Shown: positions 9,235 through 17,228, counted from the first letter of the stretch. The stretch: 64,000 bases of DNA from Rhizobium sp. CSW-27 (GCF_018760785.1 NZ_JAHHZO010000001.1:434001-498000), one strand, 5' to 3'. Numbers and translations: made by a program. Notes: generated by a model from the sequence alone, not told the origin.

Positions 9235-9669
9235 TCATCCGCCTCCTGCACCCTTTCCGCGCTCCTGCCCTCCCATGGCCGAATCCTAACGGTGCAGGCG
9301 GCTATATGAGAAGGGCAAAATATGTCGCGGGGTCCGTTGACAGCCAAAGAATGGGAGGCAAACCCTTCCCTTCGTTTAAGACAATCGTGAAACTTCGATC
9401 TATTGCGTCGAAAGCCATCCAACCCTGCCTATGGTTGCACCAATCTGGAACACCGGCCCAGATCATGACAGGCTGTTGCGAATCGCAACAGGGCAGTGCG
9501 GAAAAAATTCAAGAGGGGCAAACTGATTCGTTTTCACAACCGGCGGCGCGGTGGCGCACGCCGCTTCGCGCATCACAAAATTTCATCGCTGCCTGTGGCC
9601 GGGGCGTCTTTTCCTCGGCGGCCCGCGGCAATAGGTTTCGTCTGCCATCGCAAACAGGAACCACCGCAC
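9235..9669. other. intergenic region between divergent cyclase and GST genes
   Basis: No coding region can be supported in these 435 bp. The only clear structure is the 19-bp palindrome at 9473-9491, about 180 bp upstream of the GST start. Promoters for both flanking genes must lie here but cannot be singled out. Confidence 0.6.
9473..9491. promoter_or_regulatory. 19-bp perfect palindrome, operator candidate
   Basis: CTGTTGCGA-a-TCGCAACAG has 9-bp arms with a single central base. It lacks a following T run, so it is not an intrinsic terminator, and its size and symmetry fit a dimeric repressor site. The nearest downstream gene is the glutathione transferase at 9670. Confidence 0.5.
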
Positions 9670-10335
9670 ATGCTGACGATCTACGGCGCCTGCCGCTCCC
9701 GCGCCACCCGCACCCTCTGGCTGGCCGGCGAACTCGACCTTGCCTTCACCCACGTGCCCGTGGTGCAGGCCAAGCGCCTTGCCGACCCCAAGGCACCCGA
9801 TGCGCCGATGAACACCCAGTCGCCCGCCTTCCTCGCCATCAACCCGATGGGCACCATTCCCTCGATCGATGATGACGGCGTGGTCGTGCATGAATCGCTG
9901 GCCATCAACCTCTATCTCGCCAAGAAATACGGCGGCGACTTCGGACCGAAGGATCTGGTCGAGGACGCCGCCATGCTGCAATGGGCGTTGTTTGCCGCGA
10001 CCGAGATCGAGGCGACCGCGCTGAAGATTTCCTTCGCCTCGCTCGGCGAACAGACCGACGAGGTGAAGGCCGCGATCGCCACCGCCGCCGCCAGCCTGAA
10101 GCGCCCCTTCGATGTGCTGGAAAAGCACCTGACCGGCAAGACGTGGATGGTCGGCGAACGCTTCACGGTTGCCGACATCAACATGGCCGAGATCGTCCGC
10201 TACGCACAGCCGCACGCCCCGCTCTTCGAGGAGCGCCCGGCGCTGAAGGCCTGGCTGGAGCGCGCCCAGGCCCGCCCCGCCTTCAAGGCGATGTGGGAGA
10301 AGCGCCTGGCCGAGCCGGCGACCGGCCCGGTGTGA
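9670..10335 (+). CDS. glutathione S-transferase family protein
   Basis: The 221-residue protein has an N-terminal thioredoxin-fold GST domain (MLTIYGACRSRATRTLWLAGEL; NPMGTIPSIDDDGVVVHESLAI with the cis-Pro and the ES glutathione contact) and an all-helical C-terminal domain (GKTWMVGERFTVADINMAEIVRY). It probably conjugates glutathione to an electrophile or acts as a glutathione-dependent reductase or isomerase in the cytosol. The start at 9670 begins directly with the thioredoxin fold; longer open frames upstream lack homology. Its 3' end overlaps the convergent DUF2087 gene by 53 bp. Confidence 0.9.
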   Translation: MLTIYGACRSRATRTLWLAGELDLAFTHVPVVQAKRLADPKAPDAPMNTQSPAFLAINPMGTIPSIDDDGVVVHESLAINLYLAKKYGGDFGPKDLVEDAAMLQWALFAATEIEATALKISFASLGEQTDEVKAAIATAAASLKRPFDVLEKHLTGKTWMVGERFTVADINMAEIVRYAQPHAPLFEERPALKAWLERAQARPAFKAMWEKRLAEPATGPV

Positions 10336-10918
10336 ACGGCGGCCGGTTCGAGACCCGCGGCACGATCCTCGCCCGCTTGCGGGCCAGCAGGTGACGGATG
10401 AGGGCAGCCGCTTCCGCCGGCGGACGGGTTTCGATCCGCCGGTAGATGCGGCAATCCGGCGAGCGGGCGACCATGCCCCAATCCACCAGTTCGCGGCGGA
10501 TCAGCACGTGATCGCCAAAGCCGTTCAGGTCCTTGAGGATCGCGTTCACCTCCGGTTCGGAAAGCTCCCGCCGGGCCGGAAGGGCGGCCCAGCACCACCA
10601 GAGCGCCAGTTTCTGCTGCGAGGTCTTCTTCGGCCAGCGGGCCATCACGCCATCGCCATCGAAACAGCGCAGCACCTGCTCGATCCTGCGGTGATCGACA
10701 GGCTCCACCTCGACCGGCTCGGGTGCTGCCTGCAGCCGGGCGGCAGCGCCCTGGCTTGCCTTGAGGTGCTGGAAATTGCGGAAGCCCGCCCCGCGGGATA
10801 AGAGGTTGAGCAGTTCCACATGGCTTGGCGGGGTATCTCGCGCATCCAGCTCGCGGCGCAGGGTTTTCGCCAGCGCGGAGAGATCCGGAATGGTGACGGC
10901 ATGCAGGGTTTTCGACAT
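10283..10918 (-). CDS. DUF2087 domain protein with glyoxalase-related N-terminal domain
   Basis: The protein has 211 residues. The N-terminal ~55 residues (SALAKTLRRELDARD...FRNFQHLKA) resemble the short helical module found beside glyoxalase-like proteins. The middle part (about 80-170: FDGDGVMARWPKKTSQQKLAL ... EPEVNAILKDLNGFGDHVLIRRELVDWGMVAR) matches DUF2087, a winged-helix-like domain seen in many proteins annotated as regulators. Function is unknown. The C-terminal ~25 Pro/Arg-rich residues lie antisense to the end of the GST gene and may not be conserved. DNA binding is a guess from the winged-helix look. Confidence 0.75.
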   Translation of the reverse strand: MSKTLHAVTIPDLSALAKTLRRELDARDTPPSHVELLNLLSRGAGFRNFQHLKASQGAAARLQAAPEPVEVEPVDHRRIEQVLRCFDGDGVMARWPKKTSQQKLALWWCWAALPARRELSEPEVNAILKDLNGFGDHVLIRRELVDWGMVARSPDCRIYRRIETRPPAEAAALIRHLLARKRARIVPRVSNRPPFTPGRSPARPGASPTSP

Positions 10919-11085
10919 CGTTTCTTCCTCGATATCGTGCCGGTTCGATCGTCGGTGGTCACCGTCTTCCGACCCGGCACGAAGGAGAAACCAATCGTGA
11001 GTGCGGGATGAGATGGCAGGTTTAGCTCCCGATGCGTGATCGGGCGGCGACGCCTGGGTGAACTGCGGACCCTTGCCGACAATCG

Positions 11086-12009
11086 TTACCGCCCAGTCAC
11101 CGGCACGTCAAGCGCGTCCCAGTCCGCCATGGCCTCGTCGAGTTCCGCCCGCAGCCAGGCGGCAAACATCGTCACCTTGGCGGGACGCCGGGCTCCGGCG
11201 CGGGTGACGAGATAATGGCCCATGCCGGTCGGCGCCTCGATGGGAAAGGGCACGGCCAGGCAGTTCTGCCGGACAGCCGACAGCGCCAGAAGCCGCCAGG
11301 CAAGCATCACCCCCTGCCCGGCAATCGCCGCCTCGAGGCAGAGCGAAGCCTCGTTGAACACATGGCGCGGCTTGATCTTGCGGCCGGCAAGGCCCGCCTC
11401 CTCCAGCCAGACATCCCAGGAAAACATCGCCTGCCCGTCGAGCAGCACCGGCAGCTTGAGGAGATCGGCGGGTGCCTTCAGGCCACGGGCGAGCGAGGGG
11501 GCGCAGACCGGAAACACCGTCTGCGGCAGAAGCAGGTCCGCCTCGACGCCCGGCCACGTGCCGCGTCCGATACGGATGCCGACATCGACGGCATCGCGGG
11601 AAAAATCCGCCAGCCGCGCGGTCGCATCCAGCCGCAGCCGAATCTGCGGATGACGGGCGGTGAACCGGTCGATGCGCGGCAGGATGAAGCGCGAGGCAAA
11701 GACCGGCGCGACGGAGACGGTCAGCAGCGTATCATCCGGCTGGCGGCCGATGGCGACCGCCTCCGACAGCGCCTGGAAACCGTCGGTCAGCCGGGCGATC
11801 AGCGGCCCCGTGCCCTCCACCGGCACAAGCCCCTTCGGCGTGCGGGCAAAGACGGGGCGGCCGAGCTGTGCCTCCGCCTTGATGACCTGCTGACTGACGG
11901 CGCCGATGGTGACGCCAAGCTCCTCGGCCGCTGCCTGCAGCGAACCGAGGCGGGCAACGCTTTCCAGCGCCCGCAGGCCGTTGAGGTGAACGCGATTGAG
12001 GTTCTGCAT
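11086..12009 (-). CDS. LysR family transcriptional regulator, GcvA-like
   Basis: The 307-residue protein has an N-terminal winged HTH (LNGLRALESVARLGSLQAAA EELGVTIGAVSQQV) and a substrate-binding effector domain from about residue 90. The HTH wording (ALESVARLGSLQAAAEEL) is typical of the GcvA subgroup. It is divergent from a small gene at 12111. A 14-bp palindrome in the shared spacer is a likely binding site. The co-inducer and target are not known; the small divergent gene is the simplest candidate target. Confidence 0.88.
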   Translation of the reverse strand: MQNLNRVHLNGLRALESVARLGSLQAAAEELGVTIGAVSQQVIKAEAQLGRPVFARTPKGLVPVEGTGPLIARLTDGFQALSEAVAIGRQPDDTLLTVSVAPVFASRFILPRIDRFTARHPQIRLRLDATARLADFSRDAVDVGIRIGRGTWPGVEADLLLPQTVFPVCAPSLARGLKAPADLLKLPVLLDGQAMFSWDVWLEEAGLAGRKIKPRHVFNEASLCLEAAIAGQGVMLAWRLLALSAVRQNCLAVPFPIEAPTGMGHYLVTRAGARRPAKVTMFAAWLRAELDEAMADWDALDVPVTGR

Positions 12010-12037
12010 ATAGATTTTCTACAGCAGACGCCTGATT

Positions 12038-12051
12038 TCTTCAATTGAAGA
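12038..12051. promoter_or_regulatory. 14-bp palindrome between lysR and small divergent gene
   Basis: TCTTCAATTGAAGA is perfectly symmetric. It starts 28 bp upstream of the lysR start codon and ends about 60 bp before the small gene at 12111. LysR regulators usually bind dyad symmetry in such spacers, so this is a reasonable operator candidate. Confidence 0.5.
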
Positions 12052-12110
12052 TGACGGCCGGTGCCGCGATAACGAGCCTGCAAATACCCCCTATTTGCGA
12101 GGTGGCCATC

Positions 12111-12311
12111 ATGGCAATTCCGACCCTTTTCCAACGATTTTTCCGCTGGGCCTGCCGCACAGACACCGCCGGCACGGCCGACATCCTGCAGGATCCGCAG
12201 ATTTCGCGCATGAGCCTGCGCGAGCTTGCCGATCTTCCCTTCGGCGAGGTGACGTTCCAGGCCGAGCCGCCGGCCGCGGCGAAAACCCCGCCGCTGGCAC
12301 GCTGCGCGTGA
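12111..12311 (+). CDS. small hypothetical protein (66 aa)
   Basis: The short protein begins with an amphipathic segment MAIPTLFQRFFRWA, followed by a polar middle (DTAGTADILQDPQISRMSLRELADLPFGE) and a proline/alanine-rich tail. GAGGTGG, six bases before the ATG at 12111, is a good ribosome site, which favours this start over longer versions. I do not recognise a family with certainty; the SLREL segment faintly recalls small DUF1127-type proteins. It is divergent from the LysR gene and may be its target. Confidence 0.55.
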   Translation: MAIPTLFQRFFRWACRTDTAGTADILQDPQISRMSLRELADLPFGEVTFQAEPPAAAKTPPLARCA

Positions 12312-12347
12312 AGGAATCCTGAAACCGCAGCCGCCGGCGGCTCCGGC

Positions 12348-12971
12348 TCAGGCTGCCGCTTCGTCGGCCAGCGCCTTCTGCACCGAGGCGCGCTCCTGCA
12401 TGCGCCGGTAGTGATCCGCGACGCGCGGGAACTCGGCAATATCGACGCCGTCGCCCTTCAGCCAGCTGGACATCACGAACAGATAGGGGTCGGCGATGGA
12501 ATAGGCCTCGCCCAGCACCCAGGGTCCGGCCAGCAGATCCTCCTCGATCAGGCGATAGGCCTCGCGCATGGTGGCGGGCACCTTGCGCTTCATGTCCTCG
12601 ATCGATGTCGGCTCGTCGGCCCAGCGGGTGGCGCGGCGGCCATGCGCATGGTTCACATGCACGGTGGTGGCGATGAAGCTGTTGAATCCCTGCAGCCGTG
12701 CCAGTTCGAAGGGATCGTCGAGCGGGGCCAGCCGCCTGTCCGGCGCCATCTGCGCGATGAACAGCAGGATCGCCAGCGTTTCCGTCAGCGTGCCCTTCTC
12801 CGTGACCAGCGCCGGCACGCGGCCCTTCGGGTTGACCTTGAGGTAATCGGCCGAACGCTGTTCGTTTTCGGCGAATTTCAGCCGCTGCAGCGCGAAAGGC
12901 AGGCCGGAATCGATGAGGGCAATATGGGCGGCCAGGGAGCAGGCGCCGGGCGAGAAGAAGAGCGTCAACAT
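12348..12971 (-). CDS. glutathione S-transferase
   Basis: The 207-residue protein starts MLTLFFSPGACSLAAHIAL, the typical beta-class/GstB-like N-terminus with the SPGACS active region. It continues with NPKGRVPAL (cis-Pro loop) and TLTETLAIL (glutathione gamma-glutamyl contact). The C-terminal helical domain includes LAGPWVLGEAYSIADPYLFV. It is likely a cytosolic detoxifying GST. It is the second GST in 3 kb, but the two are not adjacent paralogues. It precedes a frameshifted DUF4406 gene on the same strand. Confidence 0.9.
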   Translation of the reverse strand: MLTLFFSPGACSLAAHIALIDSGLPFALQRLKFAENEQRSADYLKVNPKGRVPALVTEKGTLTETLAILLFIAQMAPDRRLAPLDDPFELARLQGFNSFIATTVHVNHAHGRRATRWADEPTSIEDMKRKVPATMREAYRLIEEDLLAGPWVLGEAYSIADPYLFVMSSWLKGDGVDIAEFPRVADHYRRMQERASVQKALADEAAA

Positions 12972-13032
12972 CAGCAGTCCTCCAGATTATCGAGGGCAAG
13001 GAGTAGCCCATCGCCCGGCGCCGGAAAAGTGC

Positions 13033-13396
13033 CTATTCCGTGATGACGCCGGGCACATCCTCCAGCCGGCACCAGACCGGCAGGCCGCGCTCGCGGGCAA
13101 GGCGCACATCGTTATCGGCCCCCTTGGACTCGCCCGGCAGGCGCAGCACGCCCTCGCACAGCGACAGCAGCCGGTGCGCCACGGGATAGAAGATCTCCTC
13201 GTAGAACGCATCGCCCACCCTCTGTCCGCGCGGCGGCCCGCCAGATGGGCAGTGCCACCCATTCGCCGATCATCGGCACGTGGCCTGCCTTGAACAAGGC
13301 ATGCGAGGGCGCTTCGAGGCGGGCAAGGTTTTCCGCCATATTCCGGGGATCATCCCCGGTTCCGGAACGATAGGGGCCGGCAATCAGGATCAGCAT
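13033..13396 (-). pseudogene. DUF4406 domain protein, frameshifted
   Basis: The 5' part encodes MLILIAGPYRSGTGDDPRNM...GHVPMIGEWVALPIWRAAARTE; the 3' part continues in another frame as VGDAFYEEIFYPVAHRLLSL...LPVWCRLEDVPGVITE. Together they make one DUF4406 (nucleoside-phosphate-binding-like) protein of 120 residues. Removing one base from the CCC at 13218-13220 restores the frame across ARTE-VGDAFYEE. Either the gene carries a one-base insertion or the assembly does. The function of DUF4406 proteins is not established; the GPYRSG loop looks nucleotide-binding. Confidence 0.75.
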
Positions 13397-13410
13397 GGTG
13401 CATGTTCTCC

Positions 13411-13474
13411 GCACGAAAAATCTTGTTTTCTTGCCTTAAAGACTCATTTCAGGCAATATCATTATGTTTCGTGC
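13411..13474. promoter_or_regulatory. spaced inverted repeat upstream of the DeoR gene
   Basis: GCACGAAA (13411-13418) and TTTCGTGC (13467-13474) are exact inverse complements 48 bp apart in the 99-bp spacer before the DeoR gene. This could be a pair of half-operators for autoregulation by looping; it is a candidate only. Confidence 0.35.
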
Positions 13475-13495
13475 AACTTCGTGAAGAGTCAAGCC

Positions 13496-14251
13496 ATGCT
13501 GACCAGCCAACGCAAAGCCCTGATCCTCGACCTGCTGCGCCGCGACGGCCAGGTGATCGCCCGTGATCTGGCGCAATCGCTGTCGTTGTCGGAGGACACG
13601 ATCCGGCGCGACCTGCGCGAGATGGCGGCGGAAGGGCTGTTGACCCGCGTGCATGGCGGCGCGCTGCCGCTCGCACCGGGGCTTCCCGACCTGACGGCCC
13701 GGCGCAATCTGGCAAGCGAGGTGAAGGATCGGCTCGGGCGCGCCGCCGTGGCGCTGATCCGGCCGGGCATGACGATCTTTCTCGATGGCGGCACCACCCA
13801 TGCCGCACTGCTGCGACACCTGCCGCGCGACATGCCCCTCACCATCCTCACCCACAGCCCGACCATCGCGGCGGATCTGGAGCATCACGCCGCCAGCGTG
13901 ATCCTGATCGGCGGCACGCTCTACAAGCATTCCATGGTGGCGGTCGGCGCGCATGCGGCCGCACAGATCGCGCTTCTCAGCCCCGACATCTTCTTTCTCG
14001 GCGTCACTGCGATCCATGCGACCCGCGGCCTCTCGACCGGCGATTTCGAGGAGGCGGCGATCAAGCGGCAGATCGCCGGCCGCGCCGCCGAAACGGTGAC
14101 GCTTGCCACACCGGAAAAGCTGGATGCCACCTCGCCGCACGTGATCGTGCCGGCCGCGCATCTTTCGACACTGGTCGTGCCGGCGGAGGTCGACGCGGGG
14201 CGGCTTCTCCCCTACCGGCAGGCCGGCATCAAAATCCTCGCCGCCGACTGA
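13496..14251 (+). CDS. DeoR/GlpR family transcriptional regulator
   Basis: The 251-residue protein has an N-terminal DeoR HTH (SQRKALILDLLRRDGQVIARDLAQSLSLSEDTIRRDLREMAAEGLLTRVHGGAL) and a C-terminal sugar-phosphate sensor domain of the ribose-5-phosphate isomerase-like fold (FLDGGTTHAALLRHL; FLGVTAIHATRGLSTGDFEEAAIKRQ). Such proteins repress sugar utilisation genes and respond to phosphorylated sugars. No sugar operon is adjacent, so the target is unknown. The start ATG at 13496 precedes the conserved HTH directly. Confidence 0.88.
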   Translation: MLTSQRKALILDLLRRDGQVIARDLAQSLSLSEDTIRRDLREMAAEGLLTRVHGGALPLAPGLPDLTARRNLASEVKDRLGRAAVALIRPGMTIFLDGGTTHAALLRHLPRDMPLTILTHSPTIAADLEHHAASVILIGGTLYKHSMVAVGAHAAAQIALLSPDIFFLGVTAIHATRGLSTGDFEEAAIKRQIAGRAAETVTLATPEKLDATSPHVIVPAAHLSTLVVPAEVDAGRLLPYRQAGIKILAAD

Positions 14252-14399
14252 TCCGGCACCGCAACGTCTGCGTTAGTGAGCGCATCCGGATTGCTTCGCG
14301 GCGGGAGGCGTGCCGCCTTCGCCCGTCGTGCGGATCATCCGCGCTTCGCCGGGCCCCGGGACCCCGGCGCATGATGCGCCCCGCCAGAGGAGATTGCCG

Positions 14400-14804
14400 A
14401 TGCTCGTTCGCCTGCCACCCCTCATCCGCACCGTGCCGCTGTTTCTGGCGCTTGCCGCGCCCGCTGCCGCAACCGGCGAGCCCTTCAGCGCCCGCGACAT
14501 CCAGACCGAGATCATCGGCAAGCGGATCTATCTGGCCGCGCCGCTCGGCGGCGAATTTCCGCTGAACTATCGCCGCTCCGGCGTGGTGGACGGCTCCGGC
14601 GAGGCGCTCGGCCTTGGCCGCTTCATCCAGCCGACCGACAGCGGCAAATGGTGGATCCGCGGCAACCGCCTCTGCCAGCAGTTCACCACCTGGTACAAGG
14701 GCGCGCCGATGTGCTTCGAACTCTACAGGACCGGCGACAAGACGCTGAAATGGATCCGCGACAACGGCCAGACCGGCACGGCGCGGATCGGCGGTGAGAT
14801 CTGA
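14400..14804 (+). CDS. exported hypothetical protein, DUF995-like
   Basis: The 134-residue protein starts with a cleavable signal peptide (VRLPPLIRTVPLFLALAAPAAATG) and has a mature domain with many aromatic and Cys residues (GKRIYLAAPLGGEFPLNYRR; GKWWIRGNRLCQQFTTWYKG; MCFELYRTG). The two Cys probably form a disulfide in the periplasm. The pattern resembles the DUF995 family of rhizobial secreted proteins, of unknown function. AGGAG lies about 7 nt before the ATG at 14400 and sets the start. Confidence 0.65.
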   Translation: MLVRLPPLIRTVPLFLALAAPAAATGEPFSARDIQTEIIGKRIYLAAPLGGEFPLNYRRSGVVDGSGEALGLGRFIQPTDSGKWWIRGNRLCQQFTTWYKGAPMCFELYRTGDKTLKWIRDNGQTGTARIGGEI

Positions 14805-15104
14805 GATTTCGGCCGGGAGGTGGCGTTGCGTTTGACGTGGCTCCGGCGTTCTGCCCGCTATGGCATCCCGGCGCCGCTGGGCATTTCCGCCGCAAGGGCG
14901 ACTGTTGCAATTGAAACAGGACCCCTCCCAACCCTCCCCACAAGAGGGAGGGCTTTAACCCAGCCGACCCGCCGAAGCAGGGGAAAGCCGGGCGGGTGCC
15001 GCAGCGGGTCTCCCCCTCGTGGGGAGATGGCGACAGCCAGAGGGGGTAACCCAAACGGCACAACGCTACCCGGCGCTGCCGATCACGACACCCCGGCCAG
15101 CACC
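14805..15104. other. intergenic region with repeats
   Basis: This 300-bp convergent gap between the DUF995-like gene and asparaginase holds a family 2 repeat (14919-14956) and a family 1 repeat (15006-15051). Nothing else was recognised. Confidence 0.6.
14919..15051. repeat. family 2 and family 1 palindromic repeats side by side
   Basis: 14919-14956 reads ACCCCTCCCAACCCTCCCC followed by ACAAGAGGGAGGG (hairpin CCCTCCCC/GAGGGAGGG). 15006-15051 carries the family 1 core TCTCCCCCTCGTGGGGAGAT followed by GGCGACAGCCAGAGGGGG, a diverged copy. The pairing of the two families repeats what is seen at 4095-4397. Confidence 0.65.
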
Positions 15105-16112
15105 TCACGCAAACAGGGCGTCCGTCACACGGATATCGCCGACATGGATGCCGTTCCAGTTGGAGAGCGGGCGGTTGGCCATGCCGATCAGCGTTTCGCG
15201 GGTCTCGCTGCCCGGCTCGAAGAAGCGGGCGATCAGGGCATAGATCATGCTTTCGGCGGCGCGTGCCGTCCCGTCCTCGCATTTGACGGCAAGCGCCACG
15301 CCCTGTTCCGGAAGGGCTGCGACGAAGACGCCTTCGGCACCGGTCTTGGCGAAGATCTTGCCCGGTGCCACCTCCATCAGACGGGTGCAGGCGCGCTTGG
15401 TGCCGGCCACGTAGAAGGGCTCGGCCATGCAGGCTTCCATCAGCCGGCGCGAGGCTGCGGCGCGGGAGGGCGACAGGCCCTCGCCGGTCAGCATGCGGGC
15501 AAAGCCGTGCGCCAGGCCTTTCAGAGGCACGGCATAGGTCGGAATGGAGCAGCCATCCGTGCCGCAGGTATCGCGGTCCAGCACGGCGCCGGTCAGCGCC
15601 TGCATGACGGCGCGGATTTCCGCCTGCAGCGGGTGGTCATAGCCGACATAGCCCTTCGGGTCCCATCCGGACTGCACGCAGGTGCAGATGAAGCCGGAAT
15701 GCTTTCCGGAGCAGTTGTTGTGCAGCGCCGTCGGGCGCTCCAGCGTGCGGGCCTGGTGGATCAGCGTCTGCTGGTCGGAGGACCAGTGCGCGCCGCATTC
15801 GAGAACCGAAAGATCATGGCCGGCCTTTTCCAGCATGCCGGCGGCGGTCGCCACATGCTCGTCCTCGCCCGAATGGGAGGAACAGGCGAGCGCCAGTTCG
15901 CGCGCCGAGAGGGTGAAGGCATCTGCGGCGCCGCTTTCGATCAGCGGCAGGGCCTGCATGGCCTTGCAGGCGGAGCGCGGAAAAACGCCGGCCTCCACCT
16001 CGCCGGCGGAAAAGACGATGCGGCCGGCGCCGTCCACGGCGACGGCCATGCCGCGGTGACGGCTTTCCACACGATTGCCACGAGTGACTTCGACGGTAAC
16101 GGGATTTTGCAT
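15105..16112 (-). CDS. ansA: L-asparaginase, Rhizobium etli type (class 3)
   Basis: The 335-residue protein belongs to the asparaginase family first described in Rhizobium etli. The key residues are present: an SxxK motif (Ser47-Ala-Cys-Lys50), the second serine in SSHSGEDEH near residue 80, the lysine in AVKCEDG, and the zinc ligands in NNCSGKH and DTCGTDGC. It hydrolyses asparagine to aspartate and ammonia in the cytoplasm and, in R. etli, supports growth on asparagine. The start at 16110-16112 gives the usual N-terminus; a longer frame upstream has no family match. It is divergent from the DUF3750 gene. The symbol follows the R. etli usage. Confidence 0.9.
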   Translation of the reverse strand: MQNPVTVEVTRGNRVESRHRGMAVAVDGAGRIVFSAGEVEAGVFPRSACKAMQALPLIESGAADAFTLSARELALACSSHSGEDEHVATAAGMLEKAGHDLSVLECGAHWSSDQQTLIHQARTLERPTALHNNCSGKHSGFICTCVQSGWDPKGYVGYDHPLQAEIRAVMQALTGAVLDRDTCGTDGCSIPTYAVPLKGLAHGFARMLTGEGLSPSRAAASRRLMEACMAEPFYVAGTKRACTRLMEVAPGKIFAKTGAEGVFVAALPEQGVALAVKCEDGTARAAESMIYALIARFFEPGSETRETLIGMANRPLSNWNGIHVGDIRVTDALFA

Positions 16113-16224
16113 TGGGAGGCCCTGCTGATGCTGCTTTCGTGCCTCTGATAACCTGACGGGACGAAAAGCCCAACCCATTTTACCGGCCCGGACAACCAGC
16201 CGGGAAAGGCGAACGACGACCGGA

Positions 16225-16962
16225 ATGACACTGCTGAAACGACTGCTGACGGCGATCTTCATCGTCTACCTTGCCCCCACCTTCGCCTCGGCCGGCTGGT
16301 GGGTGCTGCAGGACCGGCCCACCCGCTGGAGCGACGCCAACTGGGGATCGGCCGGCCTGCTGCCGAAGCCTGCGGCAAGCGATGCGGCCGCCATCCATGT
16401 CTTTTCGGCCAAGACCGGCGGGCTGAAGGGCGCCGTTGCCAGCCATGCCTGGATCGTCACCAAGGAAAGGGGGGCATCCTCCTACCAGCGTTACGACAAG
16501 GTGGGCTGGGGCGCGCCAATTCGCCGCAACCATCGGCCGGCCGATGCCTACTGGTATTCCAATGCGCCCGAACTGGTGGTTTCCGTGACCGGCGCCGAGG
16601 CCGAACGGCTGATCCCCCGCGTCGAGGCGGCGATTGCCGCCTATCCTTATGCCGCACAGGGCGATTACCGCATCTGGCCGGGGCCGAACTCCAACACCTT
16701 CGTCGCCTTCGTGCTGCGCAGCGTGCCGGATCTCGGCGCGGTGCTGCCGCCGCATGCGGTGGGGCGCGACTACCTGCCGGAAGGGCCGTTCTTCGCCATC
16801 GATCCGGACGGGCGCGACCTGCATCTGACGCTGGCCGGCCTCATCGGCCTCTCCGCCGGCTGGCGCAGCGGACTGGAGGTGCATTTTCTGGGCCTCGTCG
16901 CCGGCCTGGATCTGACCCGCCCCGGCCTAAAGATCCCTGCCATCGGCCGCATCGGGATATAG
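16225..16962 (+). CDS. DUF3750 domain-containing protein
   Basis: The 245-residue protein has an N-terminal hydrophobic anchor or signal (LLKRLLTAIFIVYLAPTFASAGWW) and a DUF3750 body rich in aromatic motifs (SHAWIVTKE; QRYDKVGWGAP; PGPNSNTFVAFVLR). It probably faces the periplasm. The NSNTF stretch and the SHAW histidine are the most conserved-looking elements and might be catalytic, but no activity is known. It is divergent from asparaginase with a 112-bp spacer. Confidence 0.8.
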   Translation: MTLLKRLLTAIFIVYLAPTFASAGWWVLQDRPTRWSDANWGSAGLLPKPAASDAAAIHVFSAKTGGLKGAVASHAWIVTKERGASSYQRYDKVGWGAPIRRNHRPADAYWYSNAPELVVSVTGAEAERLIPRVEAAIAAYPYAAQGDYRIWPGPNSNTFVAFVLRSVPDLGAVLPPHAVGRDYLPEGPFFAIDPDGRDLHLTLAGLIGLSAGWRSGLEVHFLGLVAGLDLTRPGLKIPAIGRIGI

Positions 16963-16986
16963 CCCTCGCCCGATATGCGCCCCAAA

Positions 16987-17012
16987 CAGAAAAAGGGCCG
17001 CTTTCGCGACCC
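16987..17012 (-). terminator. intrinsic terminator of the minus-strand small transcript
   Basis: Read on the minus strand: AAGGGTCGC, loop GAAA, GCGGCCCTT, then TTTCTGTTT. The stem has one mismatch, a GNRA-type loop and a U-rich tail, so termination works in the minus direction. It ends the transcript carrying the 24-codon ORF and sits back to back with the end of the DUF3750 gene. Confidence 0.65.
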
Positions 17013-17078
17013 TTTCCATGAGTTCGGTTCGGAATGCGAACCAGGACCTTGCGGTAGAAGGCCCCTGGGGAGGTGCGG

Positions 17079-17153
17079 TCAGGCCGAGGGCTGCCCCGTC
17101 AAAACCAAAACCTTTCCCATGTCCGCGTTGCAAACCGCAATCTCATTAGACAT
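17079..17153 (-). CDS. 24-codon small ORF with full-length Shine-Dalgarno
   Basis: The ORF starts at 17153 with MSNEIAVCNADM and ends VLTGQPSA. The ribosome site AAGGAGGTGATCC matches 13 bases of the 16S rRNA tail, with 7 nt between AGGAGG and the ATG, by far the strongest site noticed in this window. A promoter candidate lies just upstream (17190-17218) and a terminator lies about 70 nt downstream. A CACCTCC stretch just after the stop codon (near 17070) could pair with the ribosome site, suggesting translational control. I do not recognise the peptide. It is divergent from the ParD-like antitoxin gene. Confidence 0.5.
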   Translation of the reverse strand: MSNEIAVCNADMGKVLVLTGQPSA

Positions 17154-17189
17154 CGGATCACCTCCTTCCGTTTCGTTGAACATGAACCT

Positions 17190-17218
17190 AGGATAGGAGC
17201 GGAAAGGCCAGAGAGCAA
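17190..17218 (-). promoter_or_regulatory. promoter candidate for the 24-codon ORF
   Basis: On the minus strand, CTTGCT (17213-17218), a 17-nt spacer and CTATCC (17190-17195) resemble the alphaproteobacterial CTTGAC/CTATAT consensus at 4 of 6 positions each. It lies just before the ribosome site and overlaps the upstream region of the antitoxin gene. Confidence 0.4.
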
Positions 17219-17228
17219 GGAACGTTAT

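Noticed and set aside
17155..17167. GGATCACCTCCTT on the plus strand, identical to the 3' end of 16S rRNA.
   Set aside because: The flanking bases do not match 16S rRNA or a spacer; it is explained by a perfect Shine-Dalgarno on the minus strand.
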